NCBI GenBank assembly: GCA_023384675.1
Contig: JAHDVK010000023.1
Coordinates: forward strand, 1-64,000
Reading direction: 5' to 3'
DNA length: 64,000 nucleotides
Source: Bryobacteraceae bacterium
GTDB lineage: Bacteria; Acidobacteriota; Terriglobia; Bryobacterales; Bryobacteraceae
Made by a program: the position numbers and the translations under genes. Positions 34,425 to 42,908 of this stretch are shown piece after piece. The notes under the pieces were generated by a model. That model saw nothing but the letters and a program-made list of their open reading frames with translations. It was not told the origin of the DNA and made no database searches. The stretch's first letter is position 1; every line of letters starts with the position of its first letter.

Positions 34425-35795
34425 CTAGCGGATGTCGAACTTCTTCATCTTATAGCGGAGGGTGTCGCGCGTGATGCGCAGGAGGCGCGCAGCCTGCGTC
34501 TGATTGCCGCTGGTCTTTTCGAGGGCCTGGACCAGGAGACGCCTTTCATTGTCTTCGAGCGAAAGACCGGTGTCGGGGATGGCTGCGGGGAACGAGGCGG
34601 ACGTGGAGACCTCCCGTGCCGCGGCCGGCGCGGCCACGGCGCCGAACGCTTGATGGTTCACGCTTCCAGGCAGGCTGGCGGGGGTGATGTAGCTTGAGTC
34701 CTCCAGAATCATTGCCCGCTCGATTGCGTTCCGGAGTTCGCGGACATTGCCCGGCCAGTCGTGGCTTTCAAGGAAATGGAGAGCCTCGGGGGAAACGCCC
34801 TCGATCTGGCGTTTGAACTTGCGGTTGTAGTGGTTCACGAAGAATTCCGCGAGCGCGGGGATATCCTCGGGCCGCTCCCGCAGGGGTGGAATGGTGATGT
34901 GAATGACGTTCAGCCGGAAGTAGAGGTCCTGACGGAATGCGCCTTCCTTGACGGCTTCGCGGAGATTCTTGTTCGTGGCGGCGATGACGCGCAGGTCGAG
35001 TTGAATATCCTTCAGCCCGCCCAGCCGCCGGAAACACTGCTCTTCGATGACGCGCAACAATTTGGCTTGAAGTACCAGAGGAATTTCGCCAATTTCGTCC
35101 AGGAACAAAGTGCCTTTGTCGGCCAACTCGAAAATCCCTTTTTTCTGGGCGCGCGCGTCGGTGAAGGCGCCTTTCTCGTAGCCGAACAGTTCGCTTTCCA
35201 GCAGGGTCTCCGGGATGGCGGCACAGTTGATGGCGATGAATGGTTCCGCCTGACGGGTGGACTGGTAGTGGAGCGACTTGGCGATCAGATCCTTACCCGT
35301 GCCATTCTCGCCTTCCAGCAGCACGGTGGTGGCCTCGGAGATGGCCACGCGCCGGACGAAATTGAGCAAGTCGATCATGGCGGGCGAGCCGGAGACGATT
35401 TCGCGCTTCTGCGGCTCGAGTTCGTCCGTGACATCCTTGATGGTCGCCACGACTCCCTGCACGCTGCCGTCGTCGTTCAGCACCTGCGACGTGCGGATCA
35501 CCACCAGCCGTTCCAGTCCATTCTCGGTGTGCAGACGCACAGTGGCGTTGTTGCCGTTCGCTTGCAGCAGTCCGGTATGCATGCCGCAGCCGGGCTCGCA
35601 TTGCTGGCAGCGGAACATTTCGTGGCAGTCGCGGCCCACGAGTTCGGTGGCGCTCATCTCGAACAGGCGCTCAGCGGCCAGATTGACGCCTGTGATGATG
35701 TGATTCGAGTCGTAGAGCACAAGCGCGTCGGAGATCTGGTCGAAGACCGCTTCGAGAAGATTGGCGTTCCGCCAGTTTGCCGTCAGTTTGGCCAT
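34425..35795 (-). CDS. sigma-54-dependent transcriptional activator with Cys-bearing PAS domain
   Basis: 456 residues. The N-terminal PAS domain (about 10-125) contains four cysteines, C57, C63, C66 and C70 (FRCQQCEPGC), suggesting a metal, haem or Fe-S based redox sensor. The AAA+ domain has Walker A GENGTGKD (162-169), Walker B LFLDE (230-234) and GAFTDA at 209-214 where the sigma-54 contact loop is usually GAFTGA. The C-terminus (LLRITRDTLRYKMKKF) is a Fis-type helix-turn-helix. It is divergent from the cytochrome operon that begins at 36080, upstream of which lies a good -24/-12 promoter, so it is the likely activator of that operon. Confidence 0.9.
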   Translation of the reverse strand: MAKLTANWRNANLLEAVFDQISDALVLYDSNHIITGVNLAAERLFEMSATELVGRDCHEMFRCQQCEPGCGMHTGLLQANGNNATVRLHTENGLERLVVIRTSQVLNDDGSVQGVVATIKDVTDELEPQKREIVSGSPAMIDLLNFVRRVAISEATTVLLEGENGTGKDLIAKSLHYQSTRQAEPFIAINCAAIPETLLESELFGYEKGAFTDARAQKKGIFELADKGTLFLDEIGEIPLVLQAKLLRVIEEQCFRRLGGLKDIQLDLRVIAATNKNLREAVKEGAFRQDLYFRLNVIHITIPPLRERPEDIPALAEFFVNHYNRKFKRQIEGVSPEALHFLESHDWPGNVRELRNAIERAMILEDSSYITPASLPGSVNHQAFGAVAAPAAAREVSTSASFPAAIPDTGLSLEDNERRLLVQALEKTSGNQTQAARLLRITRDTLRYKMKKFDIR

Positions 35796-35865
35796 ATCAC
35801 GCTGCGTCCACTATTGTATGCCCGTTGCGGGAGCAGTGGGGAAGGGAGGTGGGGGAATTCACCCA

Positions 35866-36030
35866 TGCCGGACGGCGCCCGCGTAGCCGGGATGGCGGAC
35901 AAGAGGCGGAAAACCCCAGCTTTGTGCGTGATTTGGTTGTTTCAGGCCCAATGGTCCGCCAATTGCAAGATGGATTGTGGAGCTCGATGGGTTTCGGCCG
36001 CTGCCGGACGGAGTGCCGGCACGTCCGGCA
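35866..36030. promoter_or_regulatory. TGCCGGAC repeats, candidate activator sites
   Basis: TGCCGGAC occurs at 35866-35873 and 36002-36009, and inverted as GTCCGGCA at 36023-36030. The last two flank a perfect palindrome GTGCCGGCAC (36013-36022), making a large symmetrical structure in the presumed leader. They may be binding sites of the divergent Fis-type activator. That is inferred from position only. Confidence 0.4.
35952..35967 (+). promoter_or_regulatory. sigma-54 (-24/-12) promoter
   Basis: TGGTCC-N5-TTGCA matches the sigma-54 consensus TGGCAC-N5-TTGCW, with the invariant GG and GC exactly ten bases apart. Transcription would start near 35978 and leave a leader of about 100 bases before the ATG at 36080. 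It lies in the intergenic space between the sigma-54 activator gene and the cytochrome operon and points at the latter. Confidence 0.65.
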
Positions 36031-36079
36031 TGCCAACGAATGGAAATCGCGCGGCAGAAACCGCGCACGGACAACAAGC

Positions 36080-36469
36080 ATGGGATCGATCCAACTGGCG
36101 TTGAGCGATACCGCGAAAGCGGAAGCCTTGCGCACGGTCCTCGCCCGCAGCACTCAGATCCCGGTGCAATGCGTCCAGCGGCCCGAACTGGAATCGGCCT
36201 GCGCGGTGGTGGTTGACCCTGCGCACCTTGGGCTGCTCCCGGTTCCCCTGAGCCACCCCCAACGAGTGGTTCTGGTGGCGCAAGGCGACGAAGAGAGTTT
36301 GCGTGAAGCGTGGGAACTGGGCGTCGGTTCGGTGGTGAACGAAGGCGATCCGGTGAACACGGTGGTGCTGGCGGTTTTAGCCGTTTGTTTAAGGGCGCGG
36401 CCCAACCGGGAGCAGCCCGAAACTCCGGAGACGGCCAAGGAACGCCCGCGGCGCGAGACGAGTGCCTGA
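36080..36469 (+). CDS. degenerate response-regulator receiver-like protein
   Basis: 129 residues starting MGSIQLALSDTAKAEALRTVL. The strand/helix pattern (ACAVVVDPAHLGLLP, RVVLVAQGDEESLREAWELGVGSVV) is that of a CheY-like receiver. A single Asp stands near the phospho-acceptor position, while the acidic pair at the first strand is missing. It is therefore probably a pseudo-receiver that works without phosphorylation. It is the first gene after the -24/-12 promoter. The open frame extends 101 codons upstream over the promoter, which cannot be coding. Confidence 0.6.
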   Translation: MGSIQLALSDTAKAEALRTVLARSTQIPVQCVQRPELESACAVVVDPAHLGLLPVPLSHPQRVVLVAQGDEESLREAWELGVGSVVNEGDPVNTVVLAVLAVCLRARPNREQPETPETAKERPRRETSA

Positions 36470-36538
36470 TGGAGTGAGTGGCCGGTCCGGCGATGCGCTG
36501 TTCCGGCGAGTGAGTTGAACGAAGGAGAGATTGGACCG

Positions 36539-36826
36539 ATGACGAACCTGATTCCGCATGTTGCAGTTTTGGCTGTGCTGGCCGTCATAGTGGGCGGGCT
36601 GGCGCTCTACCGGAAGGCGGTGGCATCCAAGGAGGACGACACCGTGCATCTCAGTGGGGGAGAGGCCGCCGTAGAAAAGCAGGTTGCGATCGCCACGAAA
36701 CTGGAAGCGATCGACAAATGGGGCAAGATCCTCACCGTGGTACTTGTGATCTACGGACTGGTGATTGCCGGGTTGTACATTCTCCAGATGTGGGAGGAAA
36801 GCTCCAAGACGCCGCAGTTTGGATAA
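36539..36826 (+). CDS. small two-helix membrane protein
   Basis: 95 residues. Two hydrophobic helices are evident: about 5-23 (IPHVAVLAVLAVIVGGLAL) and about 64-82 (ILTVVLVIYGLVIAGLYIL), with a charged loop between. It has no cysteine motif or known domain. AAGGAGAG at 36523-36530 supports the ATG at 36539. Its place between the receiver-like gene and the cytochrome gene suggests an accessory or anchor subunit of the membrane electron-transfer complex. Confidence 0.7.
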   Translation: MTNLIPHVAVLAVLAVIVGGLALYRKAVASKEDDTVHLSGGEAAVEKQVAIATKLEAIDKWGKILTVVLVIYGLVIAGLYILQMWEESSKTPQFG

Positions 36827-36847
36827 CCGCGCGTTCAGGAGATACGA

Positions 36848-38566
36848 TTGTCGGGAATGGCCGCACCTCCGCCGGGAGGCGCGGCCGAATCCATGGGAGG
36901 TCACGAGGACTTGAAACGGCGATACTGGGCTGGTTTGCTGGCGGCGGTTTGGTGGATGAGCGGCGCGGGCGGCTTGGGATGGTCGCAGACCGGTCTCACG
37001 CCAAACAGCGTGTGCGCGGACTGCCACGAGTCCGAGGACAAGCTAAAGCATTCGGCGCATAAGGGGGTAGCTTGCGCCTCCTGCCACGTTGGTTTTTCCG
37101 AGTATCCCCATCCGGAGGAGGCGCCGCGGCCGGGGTGCGCGCAGTGTCATCAGGCCATCACGCGCGAGTTCTCGTTGAGCGTGCACGCGGCCGAGATCAA
37201 GAACGGCAACGAGGGCGCGCCAAACTGCGCGTTCTGTCACGGGGAACCGCACGAGATCAAGGTTGCGAAGACCCCCGAGGCGAGGCGCGAGAGCGTGGAC
37301 AACTGCGGCATGTGCCATGCGGACGCGCTCGAAGCCTTCAACAAGAGCGTGCATGGAAAGGATGTCGCCCGGGGCGTTCGGGAAGCGCCGGTGTGCACGG
37401 ATTGCCACGGTTCGCACGCGGTGGGCGGCAAGAACCTGGAAGCCTCGAGCGTTTCTCCGCAGCATCTCTCCGCCACCTGCGGCAATTGCCACGGCAACCT
37501 GCGGCTGATGCAGCGCTTCGGATTGAACGCCAATCAGGTGACGACGTTCAATGAGAGCTTTCACGGACTCGCGGTGCGCTCAGGGCAGCAGAACGTGGCC
37601 GATTGCGCGAGTTGTCATGGCTACCATGAGATTCTCCCCTCCACCGATCCGGAGTCGATGATCCATCCGAGCAATATCGCCGCCACCTGCGGCTCCTGCC
37701 ACCCCGGGGCGGGCACGCGTTTCCCCATCACCCGGATTCACGAAGTGGACCCCTCCAGCCAGCCTGCCGCCGTGCGCTATGCGCGGCTGTTCTACATCTG
37801 GCTCATTCCCGGCACCATCGGTCTCATGTTCCTGCACCATCTGGGGGACTTCCTGAGGAAGATGTTCAGCCTGCGATTCCGCGGCAAGCTCTATCCGGGC
37901 CGCGTGATGAGGCCCGCGCAGCCCACTTTCCGCATGCACCGGGCCGAGCGCTGGCTCCATGGCCTGCTCACGGTCAGCTTCATTCTGCTGGCCTACACGG
38001 GCTTCGCGCTTCATTATCCCGACGAGTGGTGGTCGCGGCCGGTGCTGCAGTGGGAGAAGAACTATCCGTTGCGCGGCACGGTCCACCGGATCTCGGGCAT
38101 CGTACTGGTGGTGACCGGGTTGATCCACCTCGCCACGGTGATCTGGAACAAGCGGCTGCGGGAACACTGGATGGAGATGATGCCGCGCGTCTCGGACCTG
38201 CGTGAGATGGTGGAAGGCACGCTCTGGCGTCTGGGGCTGCGCAAGGAACGGCCCGCGGTTTCCCCTCACAGCTACATCGAAAAGGCCGAGTACTGGGCCC
38301 TGGTTTGGGGTACGGCGGTGATGGCGCTGACGGGCGCACTGCTATGGGCCAACAACTTCACGCTGCAATACCTGCCGAAGGTGTGGATCGACTTCGCCCG
38401 CGTGGTTCACTATTATGAGGCTGTACTCGCCACGCTGGCGATTCTGGTCTGGCATTTCTACACGGTAATCTTCGACCCGGAGGTCTACCCGATGGATCCA
38501 GCATGGGTTACAGGGTACAGTCCGCGGCAGTTCGACGATCACGGCCACGGCGGGTCCGGGCATTGA
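36848..38566 (+). CDS. nine-heme cytochrome c fused to cytochrome b (CbcL-like quinol oxidoreductase)
   Basis: 572 residues. A membrane segment (about 25-45) exports a domain with nine CxxCH motifs, first cysteines at 56, 76, 97, 127, 153, 183, 211, 253 and 281. The second half (about 312-545) has several membrane helices with paired histidines (MHRAERWLHG, VHRISGIVL, VHYYEAVL), a FdnI/Ni-Fe-hydrogenase-type cytochrome b. This c9-b layout is that of Geobacter CbcL, an inner-membrane quinol oxidase passing electrons to periplasmic carriers. Start: TTG at 36848 has AGGAG five bases upstream; ATG at 36857 is possible. It is followed closely by the NapC-like gene. Confidence 0.85.
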   Translation: MSGMAAPPPGGAAESMGGHEDLKRRYWAGLLAAVWWMSGAGGLGWSQTGLTPNSVCADCHESEDKLKHSAHKGVACASCHVGFSEYPHPEEAPRPGCAQCHQAITREFSLSVHAAEIKNGNEGAPNCAFCHGEPHEIKVAKTPEARRESVDNCGMCHADALEAFNKSVHGKDVARGVREAPVCTDCHGSHAVGGKNLEASSVSPQHLSATCGNCHGNLRLMQRFGLNANQVTTFNESFHGLAVRSGQQNVADCASCHGYHEILPSTDPESMIHPSNIAATCGSCHPGAGTRFPITRIHEVDPSSQPAAVRYARLFYIWLIPGTIGLMFLHHLGDFLRKMFSLRFRGKLYPGRVMRPAQPTFRMHRAERWLHGLLTVSFILLAYTGFALHYPDEWWSRPVLQWEKNYPLRGTVHRISGIVLVVTGLIHLATVIWNKRLREHWMEMMPRVSDLREMVEGTLWRLGLRKERPAVSPHSYIEKAEYWALVWGTAVMALTGALLWANNFTLQYLPKVWIDFARVVHYYEAVLATLAILVWHFYTVIFDPEVYPMDPAWVTGYSPRQFDDHGHGGSGH

Positions 38567-38597
38567 TCAGGCCAATTCGAGTCTGGAGGTTTCCACG

Positions 38598-40016
38598 ATG
38601 AAAGCGTTCCGTGAATGGCTGCGGCCGGTGGTGTATTTCGGGAGCAACTGGATCAGCCTGACCGGCGTGGTGCTGGTGACCACGGCCGCCATCCTGTGGA
38701 TCTTTCTGCTGCCCAGTTTCTTGCGCGGCGGTTCCGGCGATCCGTATATCGGCATCCTGCAGTTCATGGTGTTGCCGGGGGTGTTCTTCGCCGGTCTGGG
38801 TTTGATGCCTCTGGGCATTTGGTGGAAGAAACGCCATACGGGTCAATTGCCCGAAGTGTTCCCTCCGGTGGACTTCGGCAACGCGCGTTTCCGGAAGCTG
38901 CTGACCTTCGTGGGCGTGGCGACGGTGCTGAACGTGGTTATCGGGGCGCAGTTGTTGTACAGCGCGGTAAACCACATGGAGACGGTGAGCTTTTGCGGCG
39001 AGACGTGTCACACGGTGATGAAGCCCGAGTTCACGGCCTACCAGCATTCGCCGCACGCCCGTGTGGCCTGTGTGAGTTGCCATATCGGACCGGGGGCCAA
39101 CTGGTTTGTGAAGAGCAAGATTTCGGGCGCATGGCAGGTGATCTCGGTGACCTTCAAGCTGTACGAAACGCCCATCCCGACGCCGGTGCGGGATTTGCGT
39201 CCCGCGCGGGAGACGTGCGAGGTCTGCCACTGGCCGCAGAAATTCGGCGGTAACCGGATTCGCGTGATCAGCCATTACGCCGAGGACGAAGCCAACACCG
39301 AATCGAAAACTGTGCTGCTGATGCGCATCGGCGGGGGAACGGGCTACGAAGGCATTCACGGCGCGCACATGGGGCCGGGCGTCGAAATGCGCTATGCCCA
39401 CAAGGACTACAAGCGCGAGGACATTCCCTGGGTTGAATACACGCGCAACGCGGAGCGCCGCGTGTACAAGGGTGAAGGTTACGAGGCCGATGGTCCCGGC
39501 AATCTGCCCGTGCGCGTGATGGACTGCATCGACTGCCACACGCGGCCGTCGCACACCTTTGAACTTCCGGCCCGCGCGCTGGACCACGCAATCAGCGAAG
39601 GCCGCATTTCGCGCGCGCTGCCGTTTGTCCGCAAGGTGGGCATGGAAGCGCTGCAGGGCGAGTACGCGACAACGGAAGAGAGCGAACGCGAAGTTCCCGC
39701 GAAATTCATCCGCTATTACGAGCAGAATTATCCGGAAATTTATCGTACACGCCGTGCCGAAGTGGAGCGTGGAGCGCAAGAGGTGCTGGCCGTTTACAGC
39801 CGCAATGTGTTCCCCGAGATGAAAGTCACCTGGGGCGCCTATCCCAACCATATCGGCCACACGGACTTCGCCGGCTGTTTCCGCTGCCACGATGAGCGCG
39901 AATCCAACCGGGACGAGCGGACCATCACCATGGATTGCAACACCTGCCACGTGATGCTGGCCACCGAGGAAGAGAATCCGAAGGTGCTGGCCGACCTCGG
40001 GCTCAGTCCGGAATGA
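38598..40016 (+). CDS. NapC/NirT-like membrane multiheme cytochrome c
   Basis: 472 residues. Three N-terminal membrane helices (about 18-38, 52-74, 102-122) precede a periplasmic domain. Heme motifs are one CxxxCH (C133, FCGETCHTV) and five CxxCH (CVSCH at 158, then CEVCH, CIDCH, CFRCH, CNTCH). The region around the first two (PEFTAYQHSPHARVACV) is typical of NapC/NirT-like quinol-oxidising cytochromes. It probably works with the c9-b protein just upstream in moving electrons from the quinone pool to periplasmic acceptors. The terminal reductase is not encoded nearby. Confidence 0.85.
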   Translation: MKAFREWLRPVVYFGSNWISLTGVVLVTTAAILWIFLLPSFLRGGSGDPYIGILQFMVLPGVFFAGLGLMPLGIWWKKRHTGQLPEVFPPVDFGNARFRKLLTFVGVATVLNVVIGAQLLYSAVNHMETVSFCGETCHTVMKPEFTAYQHSPHARVACVSCHIGPGANWFVKSKISGAWQVISVTFKLYETPIPTPVRDLRPARETCEVCHWPQKFGGNRIRVISHYAEDEANTESKTVLLMRIGGGTGYEGIHGAHMGPGVEMRYAHKDYKREDIPWVEYTRNAERRVYKGEGYEADGPGNLPVRVMDCIDCHTRPSHTFELPARALDHAISEGRISRALPFVRKVGMEALQGEYATTEESEREVPAKFIRYYEQNYPEIYRTRRAEVERGAQEVLAVYSRNVFPEMKVTWGAYPNHIGHTDFAGCFRCHDERESNRDERTITMDCNTCHVMLATEEENPKVLADLGLSPE

Positions 40017-40076
40017 CCGGCCAGGCTCTTGCCTTCAAGTCCGGGGCTGCGATAGAGAGGAGTTGGGAGGTGTGCT

Positions 40077-40943
40077 ATGCCGCTCAGCCATATTCTTGTT
40101 CCTGTTGATTTCTCCGAACGCAGCACCGGCGCAACGCGGTATGCCGAGGCCATCATGCGGTTGTTCAACAGCCGCCTGACCCTGCTTCATGTTCTGCCGC
40201 CGCCTCATTACGAGTTCGGGGCGATGGAGGTGGGCGGTTCCGTGCTCGAAGAGTTATTCAAGAACCGCTCCGAGCAGGCCCAGCGGGACATCGATGCCTT
40301 TCTCGCCGATGAATTGCCCGCGGACCGCACCCGCCGTCTGCTAGTGGAAGGCGATCCCGCCGCGCAGATCATCAAAATCACCCATGACGAGCAGGCCGGC
40401 CTCATCGTCATGCCGACGCACGGATACGGTCCCTTCCGCCGCTTCATCCTGGGGTCGGTCACCGCGAAGGTGCTGCATGACGCCGATTGTCCCGTTTGGA
40501 CGGGCGTGCATCTCGAGGCGGAATCGGTCGAGGAGATTCAGTTTCGCAAGGTCGTGGCGGCGCTCGATCTCGGCCAGCAGAGCGAACGCACGCTCATGTG
40601 GGCTTCGCGCTTCGCCGAGGGTGTGGGCGCGCAGCTAAGTCTGGTGCACGCCACGCCGAATCTCGAAGGGCAGGCCGGCGAGTACTTCGACCCGGACTGG
40701 CGCAAGCACATCGAGGCTCAGGTTCGCGAGCAGGTGGATGCCTTGCAGCAGCGGCTGGGCACCCATGCGCCGCTGCTGGTGGATTCCGGCGACGCCGCCA
40801 ACGTGGTCTGTCAGCTTGCTCAGGAGGCCGGCGCCGACCTGCTGGTGATCGGGCGGGGATCGGCGGCGGGCGTCTTCGGCCGCCTGCGCGCCAACGCGTA
40901 TTCGATCATAAGACAGTCGAATTGTCCGGTGGTCAGCGTCTAG
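40077..40943 (+). CDS. tandem universal stress protein (UspA-UspA)
   Basis: 288 residues made of two Usp domains. The first (1-145) begins HILVPVDFSERS and holds an ATP-binding signature MPTHGYG...LGS. The second (about 155-288) has the diverged equivalent IGRGSAAGVFGRL and ends SNCPVVSV. Usp proteins bind ATP and respond to starvation or respiratory stress. It is 60 bases downstream of the cytochrome gene on the same strand, so it is probably the last gene of the operon and fits a low-energy or anaerobic response. Confidence 0.88.
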   Translation: MPLSHILVPVDFSERSTGATRYAEAIMRLFNSRLTLLHVLPPPHYEFGAMEVGGSVLEELFKNRSEQAQRDIDAFLADELPADRTRRLLVEGDPAAQIIKITHDEQAGLIVMPTHGYGPFRRFILGSVTAKVLHDADCPVWTGVHLEAESVEEIQFRKVVAALDLGQQSERTLMWASRFAEGVGAQLSLVHATPNLEGQAGEYFDPDWRKHIEAQVREQVDALQQRLGTHAPLLVDSGDAANVVCQLAQEAGADLLVIGRGSAAGVFGRLRANAYSIIRQSNCPVVSV

Positions 40944-40952
40944 AATCGGTTT

Positions 40953-41762
40953 ATGCGAATCCTGGTGCTTTTGTCTCTCCTGGTGCTGCCGCTGGGCGCC
41001 GGAACCGCTACGCTGGATGGCGCGAAGATTCACTACACGGCCGCGGGGCAGGGTAAGGAAGCGATCGTCCTGATCCATGGCTGGACCTGTGATCACACCC
41101 TTTGGGAACCCCAGATCGCGGCGCTCTCGCGCCGCTACCGCGTGCTGGCCTTGGACCTGCCCGGGCACGGCCGCAGCGATCCCGCGCCGGATTATTCGAT
41201 GAAGCGCTTCGCGCGCGCGGCCGAGGCGGTGATGCGGCAGGAGAAGATTCCCCGCGCCCTTCTCGCCGGCCATTCCATGGGCGGGGCGGTGATGCTCGAG
41301 TTCGCGCGCCTGTTTCCAGCGAAGGTGGTCGCGATCGTGGCCGTGGACGCGATGTTTCCCGACTCGGCTGCCGCCGCCACGCTCACCGATTTCGCCGCGC
41401 GTTTTTCCGCGCCCGATGCGCAGGCGCAGCGCGAGAAGATGGTGCGCGGCATGTTCACCCCGGCCACCACACCGGAGGTGCGCGCGAAGATTGAGAAAGT
41501 CATGCTCGGGGCGCCGGGGGAGACCGCGGCCGGCGCGATGAAGGGGATCGCGGATCCGGATGTCTGGCGTGACGACGTCATCGACGTTCCCTTCCTGCAA
41601 ATCGCCGCCGCCTCCAGTACCTATCTGACCGAGGAAGCCATGAAGCGCCGCTTCCCGCGCGCTCAGTTTGTCCGTGTGCCCGGCACCGGCCACTTCCTCC
41701 AGTTGGAAAGGCCGGAACAGGTAAACGAAGTCCTTCTCGACTGGCTCGCGAAGCTGCGTTAA
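40953..41762 (+). CDS. exported alpha/beta hydrolase
   Basis: 269 residues. The signal peptide is MRILVLLSLLVLPLGAGTA. The hydrolase fold shows VLIHGWTCD (oxyanion), the nucleophile elbow AGHSMGGA and the catalytic His in PGTGHFLQLE. Related sequences are annotated as esterases or haloperoxidase-like hydrolases, and the substrate is unknown. A TAGAAT hexamer overlapping the stop of the Usp gene lies six bases before its ATG, so it may have its own near-leaderless promoter. Its end overlaps the convergent PyrD-like gene by four bases. Confidence 0.82.
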   Translation: MRILVLLSLLVLPLGAGTATLDGAKIHYTAAGQGKEAIVLIHGWTCDHTLWEPQIAALSRRYRVLALDLPGHGRSDPAPDYSMKRFARAAEAVMRQEKIPRALLAGHSMGGAVMLEFARLFPAKVVAIVAVDAMFPDSAAAATLTDFAARFSAPDAQAQREKMVRGMFTPATTPEVRAKIEKVMLGAPGETAAGAMKGIADPDVWRDDVIDVPFLQIAAASSTYLTEEAMKRRFPRAQFVRVPGTGHFLQLERPEQVNEVLLDWLAKLR

Positions 41763-42874
41763 ATTTCGTGGTCCGCGCCCACTGCCTCCGCAGCGCTGCG
41801 ATAACCATCGCGCGCCAGCATGCCGCATAGATCTTCGCAGATCTGCCGGACCACGCCGGGTCCCCGGAACACCATGGCGGTGAGCAGTTGGACAAGGCTC
41901 GCGCCGAGACGGATTTTGCGGTAGGCGTCCTGAGCGGTGAAGATCCCGCCGGCCGCGACCAGCTTGTAGCGTTTCCGGTCCATGCGCGTGTAGAGATCGC
42001 GCAGGGTTTGGTTGATCGCGGCTTCGGCGGGCTTGCCGGAAACCGCCCCGGGCATCGAGCGCAGCCGCCCGGCCGGTGTCGTCAGGCCTGGGGGCTTGCC
42101 CGGCGGCAGGTTGACCGCGAATCCGGAGACGAACCGGACCTGCGCCACGGCATCCAGAAACGCGTCCATCGCGGCAAGGTCCGGAAAGGGGGCCACCTTC
42201 AAGAGCACTGGGCGCATGGGGCGCAGATCGTCCACGGCGGCAAGCATCCGCCGGAGACGGCCCGCATTGGACACAAACGCGCAGCCGTCCGGCGTATTCG
42301 GACAGCTCAAGTTCAGCACCAGGTAGTTGGCGTAGGGTTCCAGCCGCCGCAGGCTGGTGAGGTAATCGCCGATGATCGCTTCTTCGGTTTCGGGGGGCGC
42401 GCCCGGCCCGCGGTTGGTGTTCACCAGGTTGACGCCAAGCGGCACGCGAAGGGCTGTGTTCGCCAGCCGCTGCGCCACGGCATCGGCGCCGTCGTTCGGC
42501 AGGCCGTAATTCACGACAATCCCCTGGTCGGAAGGGATGCGAAACAGGCGCGGCTTGGGGTTCCCAAGGCTGCGCTCGGCTGAAATCGAACCGATCTCGA
42601 TGTGGCTGAACCCGAGCGCCTCCCAGAAGGGGATGGCCCGGCCGCTTTTGTCAAAGCCGGCAGCCAGGCCCAGTGGATGAGGGAAGCGCAGGCCGAATAC
42701 GTTAGTGGCCAGAGCCGGAAACTCGCGGCAAAACAGGGCTTCGGCCAGCCTGCGTGACGGTCCGAGGGCGCCCGCCGACCCGGCGAAACGGATCGCCCGG
42801 TCATGCACGCGCTCCGCATCGAAACGGAACAGGACCGGCTGCAACAGGCCCCGGTAGATGGCGTCAACCAGCAT
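41759..42874 (-). CDS. dihydroorotate dehydrogenase-like protein (PyrD family, class 2 fold)
   Basis: 371 residues. Length, N-terminal helices and HPLGLAAGFDKSG point to the membrane-associated, quinone-linked class 2 enzyme of pyrimidine synthesis. FMN-binding and substrate motifs are present (VNLVNTN, NLSCPNTPDG, VAAGGIFTAQDAY). The catalytic base, usually Ser in class 2 (SSPNT), is Cys here (C191), as in class 1 enzymes. The usual INRMGFNN is replaced by VVNYGLPND. It may be a divergent DHODH or a relative with another substrate. No other pyr genes are nearby. The start at 42874 matches the family N-terminus. Confidence 0.75.
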   Translation of the reverse strand: MLVDAIYRGLLQPVLFRFDAERVHDRAIRFAGSAGALGPSRRLAEALFCREFPALATNVFGLRFPHPLGLAAGFDKSGRAIPFWEALGFSHIEIGSISAERSLGNPKPRLFRIPSDQGIVVNYGLPNDGADAVAQRLANTALRVPLGVNLVNTNRGPGAPPETEEAIIGDYLTSLRRLEPYANYLVLNLSCPNTPDGCAFVSNAGRLRRMLAAVDDLRPMRPVLLKVAPFPDLAAMDAFLDAVAQVRFVSGFAVNLPPGKPPGLTTPAGRLRSMPGAVSGKPAEAAINQTLRDLYTRMDRKRYKLVAAGGIFTAQDAYRKIRLGASLVQLLTAMVFRGPGVVRQICEDLCGMLARDGYRSAAEAVGADHEI

Positions 42875-42908
42875 GGGCTTGCTGCAGCCAGTCTATCCCA
42901 AAGCGCCG

